A stretch of 64,000 bases of DNA from G965197005 sp965197005 (GTDB lineage Bacteria > Pseudomonadota > Gammaproteobacteria > Pseudomonadales > Oceanobacteraceae), in NCBI GenBank assembly GCA_965197005.1, contig OZ239982.1, forward strand, positions 1,054,001-1,118,000, given 5' to 3'. Numbering within the stretch: the first letter of the stretch is position 1; each line of letters begins with the position of its first letter. The notes under the pieces were generated by a model. The model was given only the letters and a program-made list of their open reading frames with translations. It was not told the origin of the DNA and ran no database searches. Position numbers and translations under genes: made by a program. Positions 35,555-44,288 of this stretch are shown piece by piece.

Positions 35555-36709
35555 CCTCGACATAAACCATAATGAGGCAGGAATTTGTGTATTTAAAAAG
35601 AGTTTAGCAGGCAGATTAACTATGCAATCAACCAGTCCTTCTTCAATCAATTTTTGTCTTATTTCGCCTTCGCCCGATGTTTTAGAGGTTAAAGAACCTT
35701 TAGCCAACACAAAACCAGCTTGTCCGTTTGGTGCTAGGTGATACATAAAATGTTGTATCCAAGCATAGTTGGCATTGCCTGTTGGTGGTGTGCCGTATTG
35801 CCAACGCCCATCTTTACGCAGTAAGTCACCGCTCCAATCACTGACGTTAAACGGTGGATTGGCGATGATGTAATCACATTTTAAATCCTTATGGGCATTG
35901 TTTAAAAATGAGCCTTCGTTGTTCCATTTCACTTGTGAGCTGTCTATACCGCGAATGGCGAGGTTCATTTTTGCCAGTCGCCAAGTGGTTTGGTTGCTTT
36001 CTTGTCCGTAAATGGAAATGTCGTTTATCTTGCCTTGGTGTTCGGTAACAAATTTTTCTGATTGAACAAACATGCCACCAGAACCGCAACAAGGGTCAAA
36101 CACTCGCCCTTTGTAAGGCTCTAACATTGCAACTAATAGCTCAACCACGCTTCTTGGGGTGTAGAATTGCCCGCCTTTTTTACCCTCAGCAAGGGCAAAT
36201 TCGCCTAAGAAATATTCAAAAACGTGTCCGAGAATATCGGCACTGCGTGATTTGGCATCACCCAAGGCGATATTGCCAATCAAGTCGATTAGCTCACCTA
36301 AACTGGTGGGGTCTAGGTTTTGCCGTGCGTAAACTTTGGGTAAAACGCCTTTTAATGATGAGTTCTCCTTTTCGATAGCGTCCATTGCTTCATCAACTGT
36401 TTTACCAATGGTCGGTTGCTTGGCTTGGGATAATAGAAAATGCCAACGTGCCTCTGTTGGCACAAAGAAGATATTTTCTGCTTTGTATTCATCTTTGTCT
36501 TAGGGATCTGCTCCTGCAAATTCGCCTTCACCTGCTTGTAATTTTTCAAATAATTCTTCAAAAGCATCAGAGATGTATTTTAAAAATATCAACCCAAGAA
36601 CAACGTGTTTATATTCTGCTGCATCGATGTTTTTTCTTAATTTATCAGCCGATTTCCAGAGTTGTTTTTCCAGTGCTTCGTCTGTCTTGTCATTATTCTT
36701 TTTTGTCAT

Positions 36710-37551
36710 ATTGTTTAAATTCCTTTGTTCGGTCTTCAAAGAGATGTTTTTTCTTATTGTGTAAGCTTAAACCCACGTTTCTATATTGAATTATTATAAC
36801 ACGATTGCCGTTTTAATAATGTGGGATAACTGGTTTTCTACGGTGTGCAATATCTACAAGTTTTTTCATGAATAATGCTCAGAAATCAAAAAAACTAAAC
36901 CGATTTTCCTGCTATCTAATAATAATGATTAAGACAGCAATATTTGCCCAGCATCATCTGCTATTTAGTTACACCAAGGATGTAATGAATAAAGGGAAAG
37001 GACTACCGTCCAAAGAGAAAAAAGGATTAATAATTGTAAAAAACCTTAAGGAAAAGGCTCAAACAAAATAAGAATCTAAAACAATAATTAAGAAACTAAG
37101 TTAAATAGTAATTTATTAGAAATAACACAAAAAAACCAAAGGTTGCCGATTGGTTGAGTTAATGTGCAGTCTCTTTACTTTTGGAATTAAAAGGCTAGTT
37201 GATTAATTTTTAAGAAAACATTTTTTTGTCATTAAAAAATGTTCTGATTATAGCCCCCAATAAAAGCCCCTCAAAAGCTTGCTACGCTATGCCTAAAACT
37301 GAATATAAAATAATAAAACGACTTTATAAAAAATAACTTAAATGCTTTTTTAAGATAAGTCTTTACGAAACCACTGAAAACCATATAGTTAATTTTTTCT
37401 TTCGCAAGAATTAATCTACTTTGAATAAGGTTTAAACAGATTAAGTTGGTTAACATAGTTGACATTTTAGCCGCTTGTTCTAAGATGGTTATTAGTGACG
37501 TCAAAACGTCATTAATAACTTACATTTTAATAATCAAAAAAGGATAAAATA
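36710..37551. other. Gap upstream of hsdM at the right part of the island
   Basis: No gene over 40 codons convinces me here. A TATAAT-like box for hsdM lies at 36793-36798 on the minus strand. A 28-codon plus-strand reading frame (36985-37071) has AAGGA 5 nt before its ATG and is Lys-rich like the gene at 37552; it could be a small protein but support is thin. The rest, 37080-37550, is very AT-rich and contains only short accidental frames. Confidence 0.4.
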
Positions 37552-37668
37552 ATGGCTTCTAAGCAAGTGAAAACACTTAAAAAAGAACTAAAAGCACGCA
37601 AAGCAAAAGTTGCAAAACAAAATAAGAAAATCAAAAAAGTGAAGCAAAAAATCAAAAAAGCAAAATAG
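37552..37668 (+). CDS. Small lysine-rich protein (38 aa)
   Basis: A 38-residue protein with 17 lysines and one arginine (MASKQVKTLKKELKARKAK...). It is predicted to form one long amphipathic or coiled-coil helix. AGGA lies 7 nt before the ATG, and a rho-independent terminator follows 30 bp after the stop, so it looks like a real short gene rather than noise. The composition recalls small histone-H1-like or nucleic-acid-binding proteins. The function is unknown. Confidence 0.6.
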   Translation: MASKQVKTLKKELKARKAKVAKQNKKIKKVKQKIKKAK

Positions 37669-37693
37669 TTATTTAATATTATTGCTGTAAATA

Positions 37694-37723
37694 TAAAAAA
37701 GAGTGCTTAGGCGCTCTTTTTTT
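37694..37723 (+). terminator. Terminator after the Lys-rich small gene
   Basis: The stem AGAGTGC (37700-37706) pairs with GCGCTCT (37711-37717) with one T-G wobble and a TTAG loop, preceded by an A-run and followed by seven Ts. Confidence 0.75.
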
Positions 37724-37756
37724 CTTGCAAACGGGCTGTTTGAAAAGGCAATTAAA

Positions 37757-37942
37757 ATGAGTAAAAAAGCAAATAAAACTGAAAAAGAAGAAAAAATCAC
37801 AAAAGAAGGTAAAAAAAATACTTCTTTAAGGCTGGACAAAGCCACACTTAAAGCACTAAAAATAAAAGCCATTGAGCAAGAAACCAGTATTCAAAAATTA
37901 ATTGAAGGATTAATTAAAGACTACCTAAAAAAAGCTAAATAA
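37757..37942 (+). CDS. Small ribbon-helix-helix-like protein
   Basis: A 61-aa basic protein. After a charged Lys/Glu N-terminus, residues ~20-60 (NTSLRLDKATLKALKIKAIE...SIQKLIEGLIKDYLKK) fit a ribbon-helix-helix fold of the CopG/antitoxin type, which binds DNA as a dimer. I chose ATG 37757, preceded by AAGG, rather than the longer frame from 37703 that overlaps the terminator. No toxin gene is adjacent, so it is either a stand-alone regulator or an orphan antitoxin of the island. Confidence 0.6.
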   Translation: MSKKANKTEKEEKITKEGKKNTSLRLDKATLKALKIKAIEQETSIQKLIEGLIKDYLKKAK

Positions 37943-37983
37943 AAATATAAATTTTAAATATATTGAGCTTAGTGGTGAGCAGA

Positions 37984-38433
37984 TTAGTGCATGCCTTTAG
38001 GAATAAAAACCACTCTAGTTAGGCTCGCCATATCTTGCCAAGTACGAGATTTTTTATCAATTAATGCCCACCAATAGCCTATGCCGAATAATAATAAAGA
38101 AAATAAACCACAAGCGGTTCTAAGCATAAATTGGCTTAATGCAAAAGGCTGTGGCTGCGTGTTAATTAAGCGAATGCGCCATGCTTTCATACCAATGGTT
38201 TGCCCCCCTTTACGCCAAGAAAAACTGTAATAAAAAAAACAAATACAAAATAGCAAACTATAGTAAAGCGCATTTGGGAGATGGTCTTCGGGGAAATGAT
38301 GAGTAAACAGTTTAAAGACTGCAACTACAATAAATCCAAACATAATATATAAGGCGGTAATAACAAGGGCATCATAGACTAATGCTGCAAGACGGCGAGC
38401 TAGGCTGGCAGTTGGGTAGTTATGTTGGTGCAT
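37984..38433 (-). CDS. RDD-family membrane protein
   Basis: This 149-aa inner-membrane protein has the RDD signature: LARRLAALVYDALVI at the first helix (Arg-Asp pattern), a second helix pair, and GQTIGMKAWRIRLI. Three or four transmembrane segments are visible. RDD proteins are small and often of unknown role, with some linked to ion transport. It is the first ordinary chromosomal gene right of the island. Confidence 0.85.
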   Translation of the reverse strand: MHQHNYPTASLARRLAALVYDALVITALYIMFGFIVVAVFKLFTHHFPEDHLPNALYYSLLFCICFFYYSFSWRKGGQTIGMKAWRIRLINTQPQPFALSQFMLRTACGLFSLLLFGIGYWWALIDKKSRTWQDMASLTRVVFIPKGMH

Positions 38434-38496
38434 AGTTACTCTTTGGTTGGTTATTATCGGGCAAGTGTACCCATTGTTTTTATTAGGTCAATGATT

Positions 38497-39510
38497 TTAC
38501 CATTTCGCATAGTGGTCTTCACAAAATCCCATTAGTTTATCAATTTTAATCTGCTCATTAGGTAAAGAAATAGTACCTGAGAATGTACCAAAAAATTGCC
38601 GAAAATTAGATGCTGAAATAAGGAAGTTACGTTTTTCAGTACGCACTCCTAATGGGCTAAAGAGCAAATCAATACAGCCGTCAGAGCTAGATATATGCCA
38701 GTTGGCTTGCTGATTAAAGCGATTAAAGTCAAAACGTGCCATGTCTAGTTTAATCAGTTTGCCATTTAACCATAACGCATTTTCCGTGTAGCCCGTCTCA
38801 TTGACTCCTGCGGCTAAATTCAGCCCTAAACGGCGGTTATCTGGCAAAAAAGCCGCAATACTTGTCCAGTTCCAAAAGCTATGTCGGCGCATAAATCCTG
38901 CACTCCAATCGACATTGCCAAGGGTGTTAATTGCTTGTAAATCAATCTGTTGGTCTTTATAAATAAGACTGCCTGTTGTCTCTAAAGCAGGGGTCTTTTG
39001 GGTAAATACCCAGCCCTTATAACCTGCACGAGTACATACTTGTAAAGGTTGATAATCCATAGGCGTATCAATACAGGCATTGAGACAAACGCCTTTACTG
39101 CTTTTTAATTCAATATGCCTTTTGTTAACTTGACTGGCATCAATACTTATTTCTAGCCCAGCCGCTTTAAAATGAGCTTTGCCCTTGGTAGGGTAGACTT
39201 CAATTTGAGTTTTACTTGGTATAAATTGAATGCGAGATTGCTCTATATAGGCTTGGGTTTTTAAGTCATATAAATACCAAAATGCCAAGCTGCTAATTTT
39301 AATATCAATAATAGCCAAGCCCATAATAAAAGTATCACTGGTTAAGCTAACAAACTGAAATTGATTAAAATTTAAACGCTTTTTGAGTTTGTTATGAGGT
39401 TTGTCAAAATGATTGCAGTAGTTAAAATCTTGCCAGTTAATCTCTTCTATTGGTTGAGTGTGTACCCCAAATTTAGGTTGACCCGATGAGAGATTGATTA
39501 ATTTATTCAT
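38497..39510 (-). CDS. DUF2804 protein
   Basis: This 337-aa protein matches the DUF2804 family, which has a predicted carotenoid-cleavage- or tocopherol-cyclase-like beta-fold with unknown activity. Landmarks are GNVDWSAGFMRRHSFWNWTS and GLNLAAGVNETGYTENALW. There is no signal peptide. It is divergent from acs, with 128 bp between them. Confidence 0.8.
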   Translation of the reverse strand: MNKLINLSSGQPKFGVHTQPIEEINWQDFNYCNHFDKPHNKLKKRLNFNQFQFVSLTSDTFIMGLAIIDIKISSLAFWYLYDLKTQAYIEQSRIQFIPSKTQIEVYPTKGKAHFKAAGLEISIDASQVNKRHIELKSSKGVCLNACIDTPMDYQPLQVCTRAGYKGWVFTQKTPALETTGSLIYKDQQIDLQAINTLGNVDWSAGFMRRHSFWNWTSIAAFLPDNRRLGLNLAAGVNETGYTENALWLNGKLIKLDMARFDFNRFNQQANWHISSSDGCIDLLFSPLGVRTEKRNFLISASNFRQFFGTFSGTISLPNEQIKIDKLMGFCEDHYAKW

Positions 39511-39638
39511 ATAATAGTTTGCTTTTTTAATTCATTGGAGGCTAATATAACGGCAAAAGAAAAATAAATAAAATGCAGCGTTCCAGCTACGACAGTAACA
39601 ATAGAAATAACAATTAACAATAACAAGAAAGGAAAATA

Positions 39639-41588
39639 ATGATGAGTGAAGAAAAAGTCTATCCAGTACTGGCAGAGTTTGCCAAAAGCACCAACCTAAC
39701 GGCAGAAACCTATCAACAGATGTATGCACAGTCTATCAACAATCCCGATGAATTTTGGCGGGAACAGGCACAAATGGTCGATTGGATTAAACCTTTTAAA
39801 ACGGTTAAAGATGTCTCTTTTGATGAGCATAATGTGAGTATTGAGTGGTTTAAAGAGGGTAAATTAAATGTCAGTGCCAACTGCTTAGATCGTCACTTGC
39901 AAACGCGTGGCGATAAAACTGCGATTATCTGGCAAGGTGATGATTCAGGAACGGTTCAGCATATCAGTTATAAAGAATTGCATCAAAAAGTCTGTCAGTT
40001 TGCCAATGTGTTATTGGAGTTGGGTGTCAAAAAAGGTGATGTCGTATGCCTATATTTACCCATGATTCCAGAAGCAGCTATCAGTATGCTTGCTTGTACA
40101 CGTATTGGTGCAATTCATTCGGTGGTATTTGCAGGATTCTCGCCTGATGCGCTTGCCAGTCGTATTGATGATTGTGGTGCAAAAGTAGTGATTACCTCTG
40201 ATGAAAGTGTGCGTGGAGGTAAGCATATTGCTCTTAAAGCCAATGTTGATGAAGCCCTAACCAATCCACATATACGCACTGTTGAAGCGGTCATTAATGT
40301 GAAGCGAACAGGTGCTGATATTGCTTGGCATGGACACCGTGATTATTGGTACCATGAACTAATGCAAGGGGCAGCAACAGAATGTCCTGCTGTTGCCATG
40401 CGTGCTGAAGATCCATTATTTATTTTATATACCTCAGGCTCTACAGGTAAACCTAAGGGCATTTTACATACCACAGGTGGCTATTTGGTTTGGGTTGCCA
40501 TTACCTATAAATATGTATTTGATTACAAAGAAGAAGATGTTTTTTGGTGTACTGCAGATGTCGGCTGGATTACAGGTCATAGTTATAGTCTGTATGGCCC
40601 GCTTGCCAATGGCGCAAGCACCCTTATTTTTGAAGGCGTACCTAACTATCCTGATGTTAATAGAGTGGCAGAAATAGTAGATCAGCATAAGGTAAGTGTG
40701 CTTTATACCGCACCTACCGCCATTCGCTCATTAATGGCAGAAGGCCCTCAAGCGGTAGAAAATACCCACCGTGAGACCTTGCGTTTGCTTGGTACAGTAG
40801 GAGAGCCGATTAACCCTGAAGCATGGGAATGGTATTACCATCAAGTGGGTGAAGAGCGTTGCCCCATTGTTGATACTTGGTGGCAAACTGAAACAGGTGG
40901 CGTAATGATGACACCTTTACCAGGGGCAACTGCAATGAAGCCAGGTTCAGCAGCATGGCCATTTTTTGGCGTACAACCTGCGTTAGTTGATGGTACTGGA
41001 GAATTTTTAGACGGAGCAACATCAGGTAATTTAGTAATTACTGATAGCTGGCCAGGACAATCCAGAAGTATTTATGGCGATCATATTCGCTTTGTACATA
41101 CTTATTTCTCAACTTTCCAAGGCATGTATTGTACCGGTGATGGCGCACGCCGTGACGAAGATGGTTATTATTGGATAACAGGGCGAGTTGATGATGTGCT
41201 TAATGTGTCAGGACATCGTATGGGCACAGCAGAAATAGAAAGCGCACTGGTTGCACATAAATCTGTTGCTGAGGCGGCAGTGGTTGGTTATCCACATGAT
41301 ATTAAAGGGCAGGGCATTTATGTTTATGTCACGCTTAATACGGGTTTTGAGCAAACCCAAGAGTTAGCTCAAGAGCTGCGTAATTGGGTGCGTAAAGAAA
41401 TAGGTCCAGTGGCATCGCCTGATTTAATTCAAATGACAAGAGGCTTACCTAAAACTCGTTCTGGCAAAATTATGCGTCGTATTTTACGCAAAATTGCTGC
41501 CAATGAGCATGATAGCTTAGGCGATACTTCAACCCTTGCCGACCCCTCTGTGGTTGATGAGCTTATAGAAAATCGCCTCAACCTGTAG
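39639..41588 (+). CDS. acs: Acetyl-CoA synthetase (AMP-forming)
   Basis: This enzyme activates acetate to acetyl-CoA with ATP, through acetyl-AMP, in the cytoplasm. At 649 aa it has the usual length. Landmarks are YTSGSTGKPKGILHTTGGYL (P-loop-like, from about 263), DTWWQTETGG, YWITGRVDDVLNVSGHRMGT and the acetylatable Lys (about 610) in RSGKIMRR. An AAGAAAGGA ribosome site precedes the ATG-ATG start. It is monocistronic, with a strong terminator after it. Confidence 0.95.
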   Translation: MMSEEKVYPVLAEFAKSTNLTAETYQQMYAQSINNPDEFWREQAQMVDWIKPFKTVKDVSFDEHNVSIEWFKEGKLNVSANCLDRHLQTRGDKTAIIWQGDDSGTVQHISYKELHQKVCQFANVLLELGVKKGDVVCLYLPMIPEAAISMLACTRIGAIHSVVFAGFSPDALASRIDDCGAKVVITSDESVRGGKHIALKANVDEALTNPHIRTVEAVINVKRTGADIAWHGHRDYWYHELMQGAATECPAVAMRAEDPLFILYTSGSTGKPKGILHTTGGYLVWVAITYKYVFDYKEEDVFWCTADVGWITGHSYSLYGPLANGASTLIFEGVPNYPDVNRVAEIVDQHKVSVLYTAPTAIRSLMAEGPQAVENTHRETLRLLGTVGEPINPEAWEWYYHQVGEERCPIVDTWWQTETGGVMMTPLPGATAMKPGSAAWPFFGVQPALVDGTGEFLDGATSGNLVITDSWPGQSRSIYGDHIRFVHTYFSTFQGMYCTGDGARRDEDGYYWITGRVDDVLNVSGHRMGTAEIESALVAHKSVAEAAVVGYPHDIKGQGIYVYVTLNTGFEQTQELAQELRNWVRKEIGPVASPDLIQMTRGLPKTRSGKIMRRILRKIAANEHDSLGDTSTLADPSVVDELIENRLNL

Positions 41589-41632
41589 TGGGCTTTATTG
41601 TATAAGATTGCATTAATTGTATTGATTTTATT

Positions 41633-41669
41633 AAAAGGTGCTTAAAGTGAGCTTTAAGTACCTTTTTTT
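41633..41669 (+). terminator. Terminator between acs and the TonB receptor gene
   Basis: The long stem AAAAGGTGCTTAAAG / CTTTAAGTACCTTTT with a TGAG loop and one mismatch runs into a T-run. The left side is A-rich, so it may also serve the convergent minus-strand receptor gene. Confidence 0.8.
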
Positions 41670-41695
41670 ATGCCTATAAAATTGTTTGAAGTAGA

Positions 41696-43798
41696 TTAAA
41701 ATGTTGCTTTAAGCCCAAAAGCAACATAGGTAGGAAAGTCTTTAACTTCTTTGCGTATACTATAATCCTCCCCCTCATAGGCATAACCAATCACATTTTT
41801 TGTAAATAGCGCATTTAAAACATCAACATACATATCTAATTGCCAGTGCTGAAAGCGAAATGCTTTTTGTGCACGCACATCTACTTTGCTATAAAAAGGT
41901 AAGCGTTGTGAGTTAAGTTCGGCATAAATAGGGGTATATACATCAGGATATTGGCTGTTTAAACCTTTTTTAGCATCAATAACAGGCGTGACCAACTGTC
42001 CACTTTGTAAACGCCACTTTAAACCCAACTGCCAATTATTTTCTAAGCGGTAGTTTGCCACTAAATTTAATATCCAAGGTTGGTCAGTATTATAACGAAA
42101 GGTTTTTTGTGTAAGTAAGTGAGTGCGTTTGCTATGTGAATATGCCAACGATAACCAACCATACCAGTTGGTTTGATTTAAGCGATTAATAAACAGCTCC
42201 GCACCATAAGCCTTTCCTTTGGCATCATTGCTATAGCGTGGTAATTGTAAGTAATCAGCGTCACTTAGATTAGGATAAAAAGAACTGGGTAGACGAGCGG
42301 TAATTAATTTAGACAGTTCTTTATAATAGACCTCAACTTTCCAAAACCAGTTATCATTAAGCTGATTTTCTAAACCCAGCTCATAATGCTGAGCCTGCTC
42401 TTGTTTTAGTTTAGGATTACCAAAGCCCTTAGAATAAGCATAAAAATTTTTATACTGATGATGCTCTCCATAAGCACCAGTGATGGCCCATGTAGAGCTA
42501 AGTTGGTAGCGTGATTTAATACGAGGTTCAATGAATGTCTGGCGGCTATAATCATCTGTTGCCAACGCCACGGCAAAAGTGCTTGAAAAAAGTGTAAACA
42601 ATTGAATTTTATCGCCAAAATTGGCAGATAGCGTATTAATCTGGGTATTATGATTGGCGTTAATTGTTTCTTCACTATCACTTAATTTTTGTGGCGGGCT
42701 AAACTCATCACTGGGGTTAACAGACAATGCACTTTGATAGTGAACATTATTTTGCTCCAAATTAATGCCCCATTGTAATTCATGGCTTGTATTTAAAGGA
42801 TAATTAAACTGGCTTTTAGCGTAATAGCTACGGCTGTTGGCATTTAGCTTATTATTGACACCCAACTGGAATTGAAATTTTTCAAGCAATTGCGAGAAGC
42901 CAATTTTATGGGTTAAGCCAGAAGTATAAAATTTATCCCAAATGATAGACTGGCTATGATAATGACGCTTAAAACCAAAATCGCCAACTAATTCAGGGTC
43001 TTGTTTGTGTTTATCTGAGCCTTCTTTAAAAAAAATGCTCGCCTCATCATTAGCACCAATCAGATTAAGGCTGATGCTTTCTAAATCATTAACTTGGTAG
43101 GCATATTTCCCTTGATAATCATAATAATTTGGAAAGGTTGTAAATTTAAAATCATCATTACCTTTAAACAAGGCTTTTAAATAATATTGAATAAGGCTGC
43201 GGCGAGCAGAAAAATACACACTATGCTTAGCATTTAAAGGTGCTTCAATAAAAATGCCTGTTTTTAATAATCCCAAATCCAACACCACTTGAGGCATATC
43301 GTTATAAGGGGCTCTTGTATCAACTGCAATTAAAGCCCCCGTTGCATCATTGTATTGAGCTGCAAAGGCCGCTGTATCTAAGGTAAATTGCTCAATATTA
43401 TTATCTGTAATGACACTAGAGCCATCACTATGAAAAACATAGCCTACGGGCATAAAATCAATTAAATACAGATTGTCATCAGGAGAAGAGCCACGCACTG
43501 CAGGGCGATTTCGTCCAGCTCGAGTAAAGCTCACACCAGGTAGACTTGTTATCGCCTGTAGTGGGTCGTTACCTGCCCCAGGTACACTTAATAATTTTTC
43601 ACTACCAATGCGATTGGCAATATCCTTAGGTGCAGAGACAGTCACTGTTTCAAGTTTGAATTTTTCCGCTTTTTGCGGTTCTTCCGTTAGCGAATTTGAT
43701 GTATTTTCAGGCTCAGCAAACACAGTCCCTATAGGTATAATCAACAAACTTAGTAAGGTTTTTTTATAGCAAGCTAGGTGGTATTTTATATTGATCAT
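41696..43798 (-). CDS. TonB-dependent outer membrane receptor
   Basis: This outer-membrane active-transport receptor has 700 aa. A signal peptide (ending near ...GTVFA) and a TonB-box-like segment (LETVTVSA) precede the plug domain (LSVPGAGNDPLQAITSLPGVSFTR, PAVRGSSPDDNLYLID) and a 22-strand-type barrel ending in aromatic YVAFGLKATF. The substrate is not evident. The 7-bp minisatellite starts 143 bp upstream of the start codon, where it could influence the promoter. Confidence 0.88.
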   Translation of the reverse strand: MINIKYHLACYKKTLLSLLIIPIGTVFAEPENTSNSLTEEPQKAEKFKLETVTVSAPKDIANRIGSEKLLSVPGAGNDPLQAITSLPGVSFTRAGRNRPAVRGSSPDDNLYLIDFMPVGYVFHSDGSSVITDNNIEQFTLDTAAFAAQYNDATGALIAVDTRAPYNDMPQVVLDLGLLKTGIFIEAPLNAKHSVYFSARRSLIQYYLKALFKGNDDFKFTTFPNYYDYQGKYAYQVNDLESISLNLIGANDEASIFFKEGSDKHKQDPELVGDFGFKRHYHSQSIIWDKFYTSGLTHKIGFSQLLEKFQFQLGVNNKLNANSRSYYAKSQFNYPLNTSHELQWGINLEQNNVHYQSALSVNPSDEFSPPQKLSDSEETINANHNTQINTLSANFGDKIQLFTLFSSTFAVALATDDYSRQTFIEPRIKSRYQLSSTWAITGAYGEHHQYKNFYAYSKGFGNPKLKQEQAQHYELGLENQLNDNWFWKVEVYYKELSKLITARLPSSFYPNLSDADYLQLPRYSNDAKGKAYGAELFINRLNQTNWYGWLSLAYSHSKRTHLLTQKTFRYNTDQPWILNLVANYRLENNWQLGLKWRLQSGQLVTPVIDAKKGLNSQYPDVYTPIYAELNSQRLPFYSKVDVRAQKAFRFQHWQLDMYVDVLNALFTKNVIGYAYEGEDYSIRKEVKDFPTYVAFGLKATF

Positions 43799-43940
43799 CT
43801 TGGTTTATTTTTAGGTTGCAATGGACTTTGATTTAAAGCCTTGTTTTGAATTTTAGGCAGTATATCGTTTCTTTTTATTTAAAGTGTATTTTTTGTTATG
43901 ATTTTTGCTATTTTTAAACATTAATTAACAGGGGCAGGTA

Positions 43941-44249
43941 TCAGAGGACAGAGGACAGAGGACAGAGGACAGAGGACAGAGGACAGAGGACAGAGGTCAG
44001 GGGTCAGAGGACAGAGGACAGAGGACAGAGGACAGAGGACAGAGGACAGAGGTCAGAGGTCAGAGGTCAGAGGTCAGAGGTCAGAGGACAGAGGACAGAG
44101 GACAGAGGACAGAGGACAGAGGACAGAGGACAGAGGTCAGAGGTCAGAGGACAGAGGACAGAGGACAGAGGACAGAGGTCAGAGGACAGAGGACAGAGGA
44201 CAGAGGACAGAGGTCAGGGGTCAGGGGTCAGAGGTCAGGGGTCAGAGGT
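43941..44249. repeat. Heptanucleotide minisatellite, about 44 units
   Basis: Three interchangeable 7-bp units, GAGGACA, GAGGTCA and GGGGTCA, run for about 309 bp in mosaic blocks. The blocks suggest successive slippage and local duplication rather than one expansion. The tract contains no open gene and sits between the TonB receptor promoter and the end of the DUF4105 gene. It begins with the same GGGGCAGGTATCAG seen near 3330 and ends in the hairpin shared with 3385-3413. Confidence 0.9.
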
Positions 44250-44286
44250 TTTACCCCGCCCCATGCTCTGCATGGTGCTGGGCAGG
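44250..44286. repeat. Dispersed hairpin element (copy 2)
   Basis: The stem CCATGC-TCT-GCATGG (44261-44275) with outer C/G-rich arms is the reverse complement of the hairpin at 3385-3413 with few changes. It ends 2 bp before the DUF4105 stop codon and could work as a terminator-like structure, though no T-run follows on either strand. Confidence 0.6.
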
Positions 44287-44288
44287 TA

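Larger units (their letters stand above)
35000..36709 (-). pseudogene. hsdM: Type I methyltransferase subunit HsdM, interrupted by an in-frame TAA
   Basis: The N-terminal helical domain begins at ATG 36709 (AAGGAA upstream; MTKKNNDKTDEALEKQLW) and reads to GEFAGADP, then TAA at 36500-36502. The same frame continues at once with DKDEYKAENIFFVP and the rest of HsdM to 35000. A one-base change of the stop would restore it. The SAM-binding motif VFDPCCGSGGMFV and catalytic NPPF (IIANPPFN) are intact. A GTG at 36463 could restart translation but would miss the N-terminal domain. Two palindromic inserts extend the C-terminal half. If the stop is real the system probably cannot methylate, and so probably cannot restrict. 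Confidence 0.85.

Noticed and set aside
36946..36960. Third copy of the dispersed hairpin
   Set aside because: Only about 12 bases (GCCCAGCATCAT) match and the opposite arm is absent.
36868..37071. 67-codon plus-strand frame upstream of hsdM
   Set aside because: No ribosome site at its first ATG; only a 28-codon inner part from 36985 has one, and that is too weak to call.
37271..37504. 77-codon minus-strand frame, considered as a transposase remnant
   Set aside because: I could not match it to any transposase family and it has no ribosome site.
43941..44249. CRISPR array in the long repeat
   Set aside because: Same reason: heptamers without unique spacers and no cas genes nearby.
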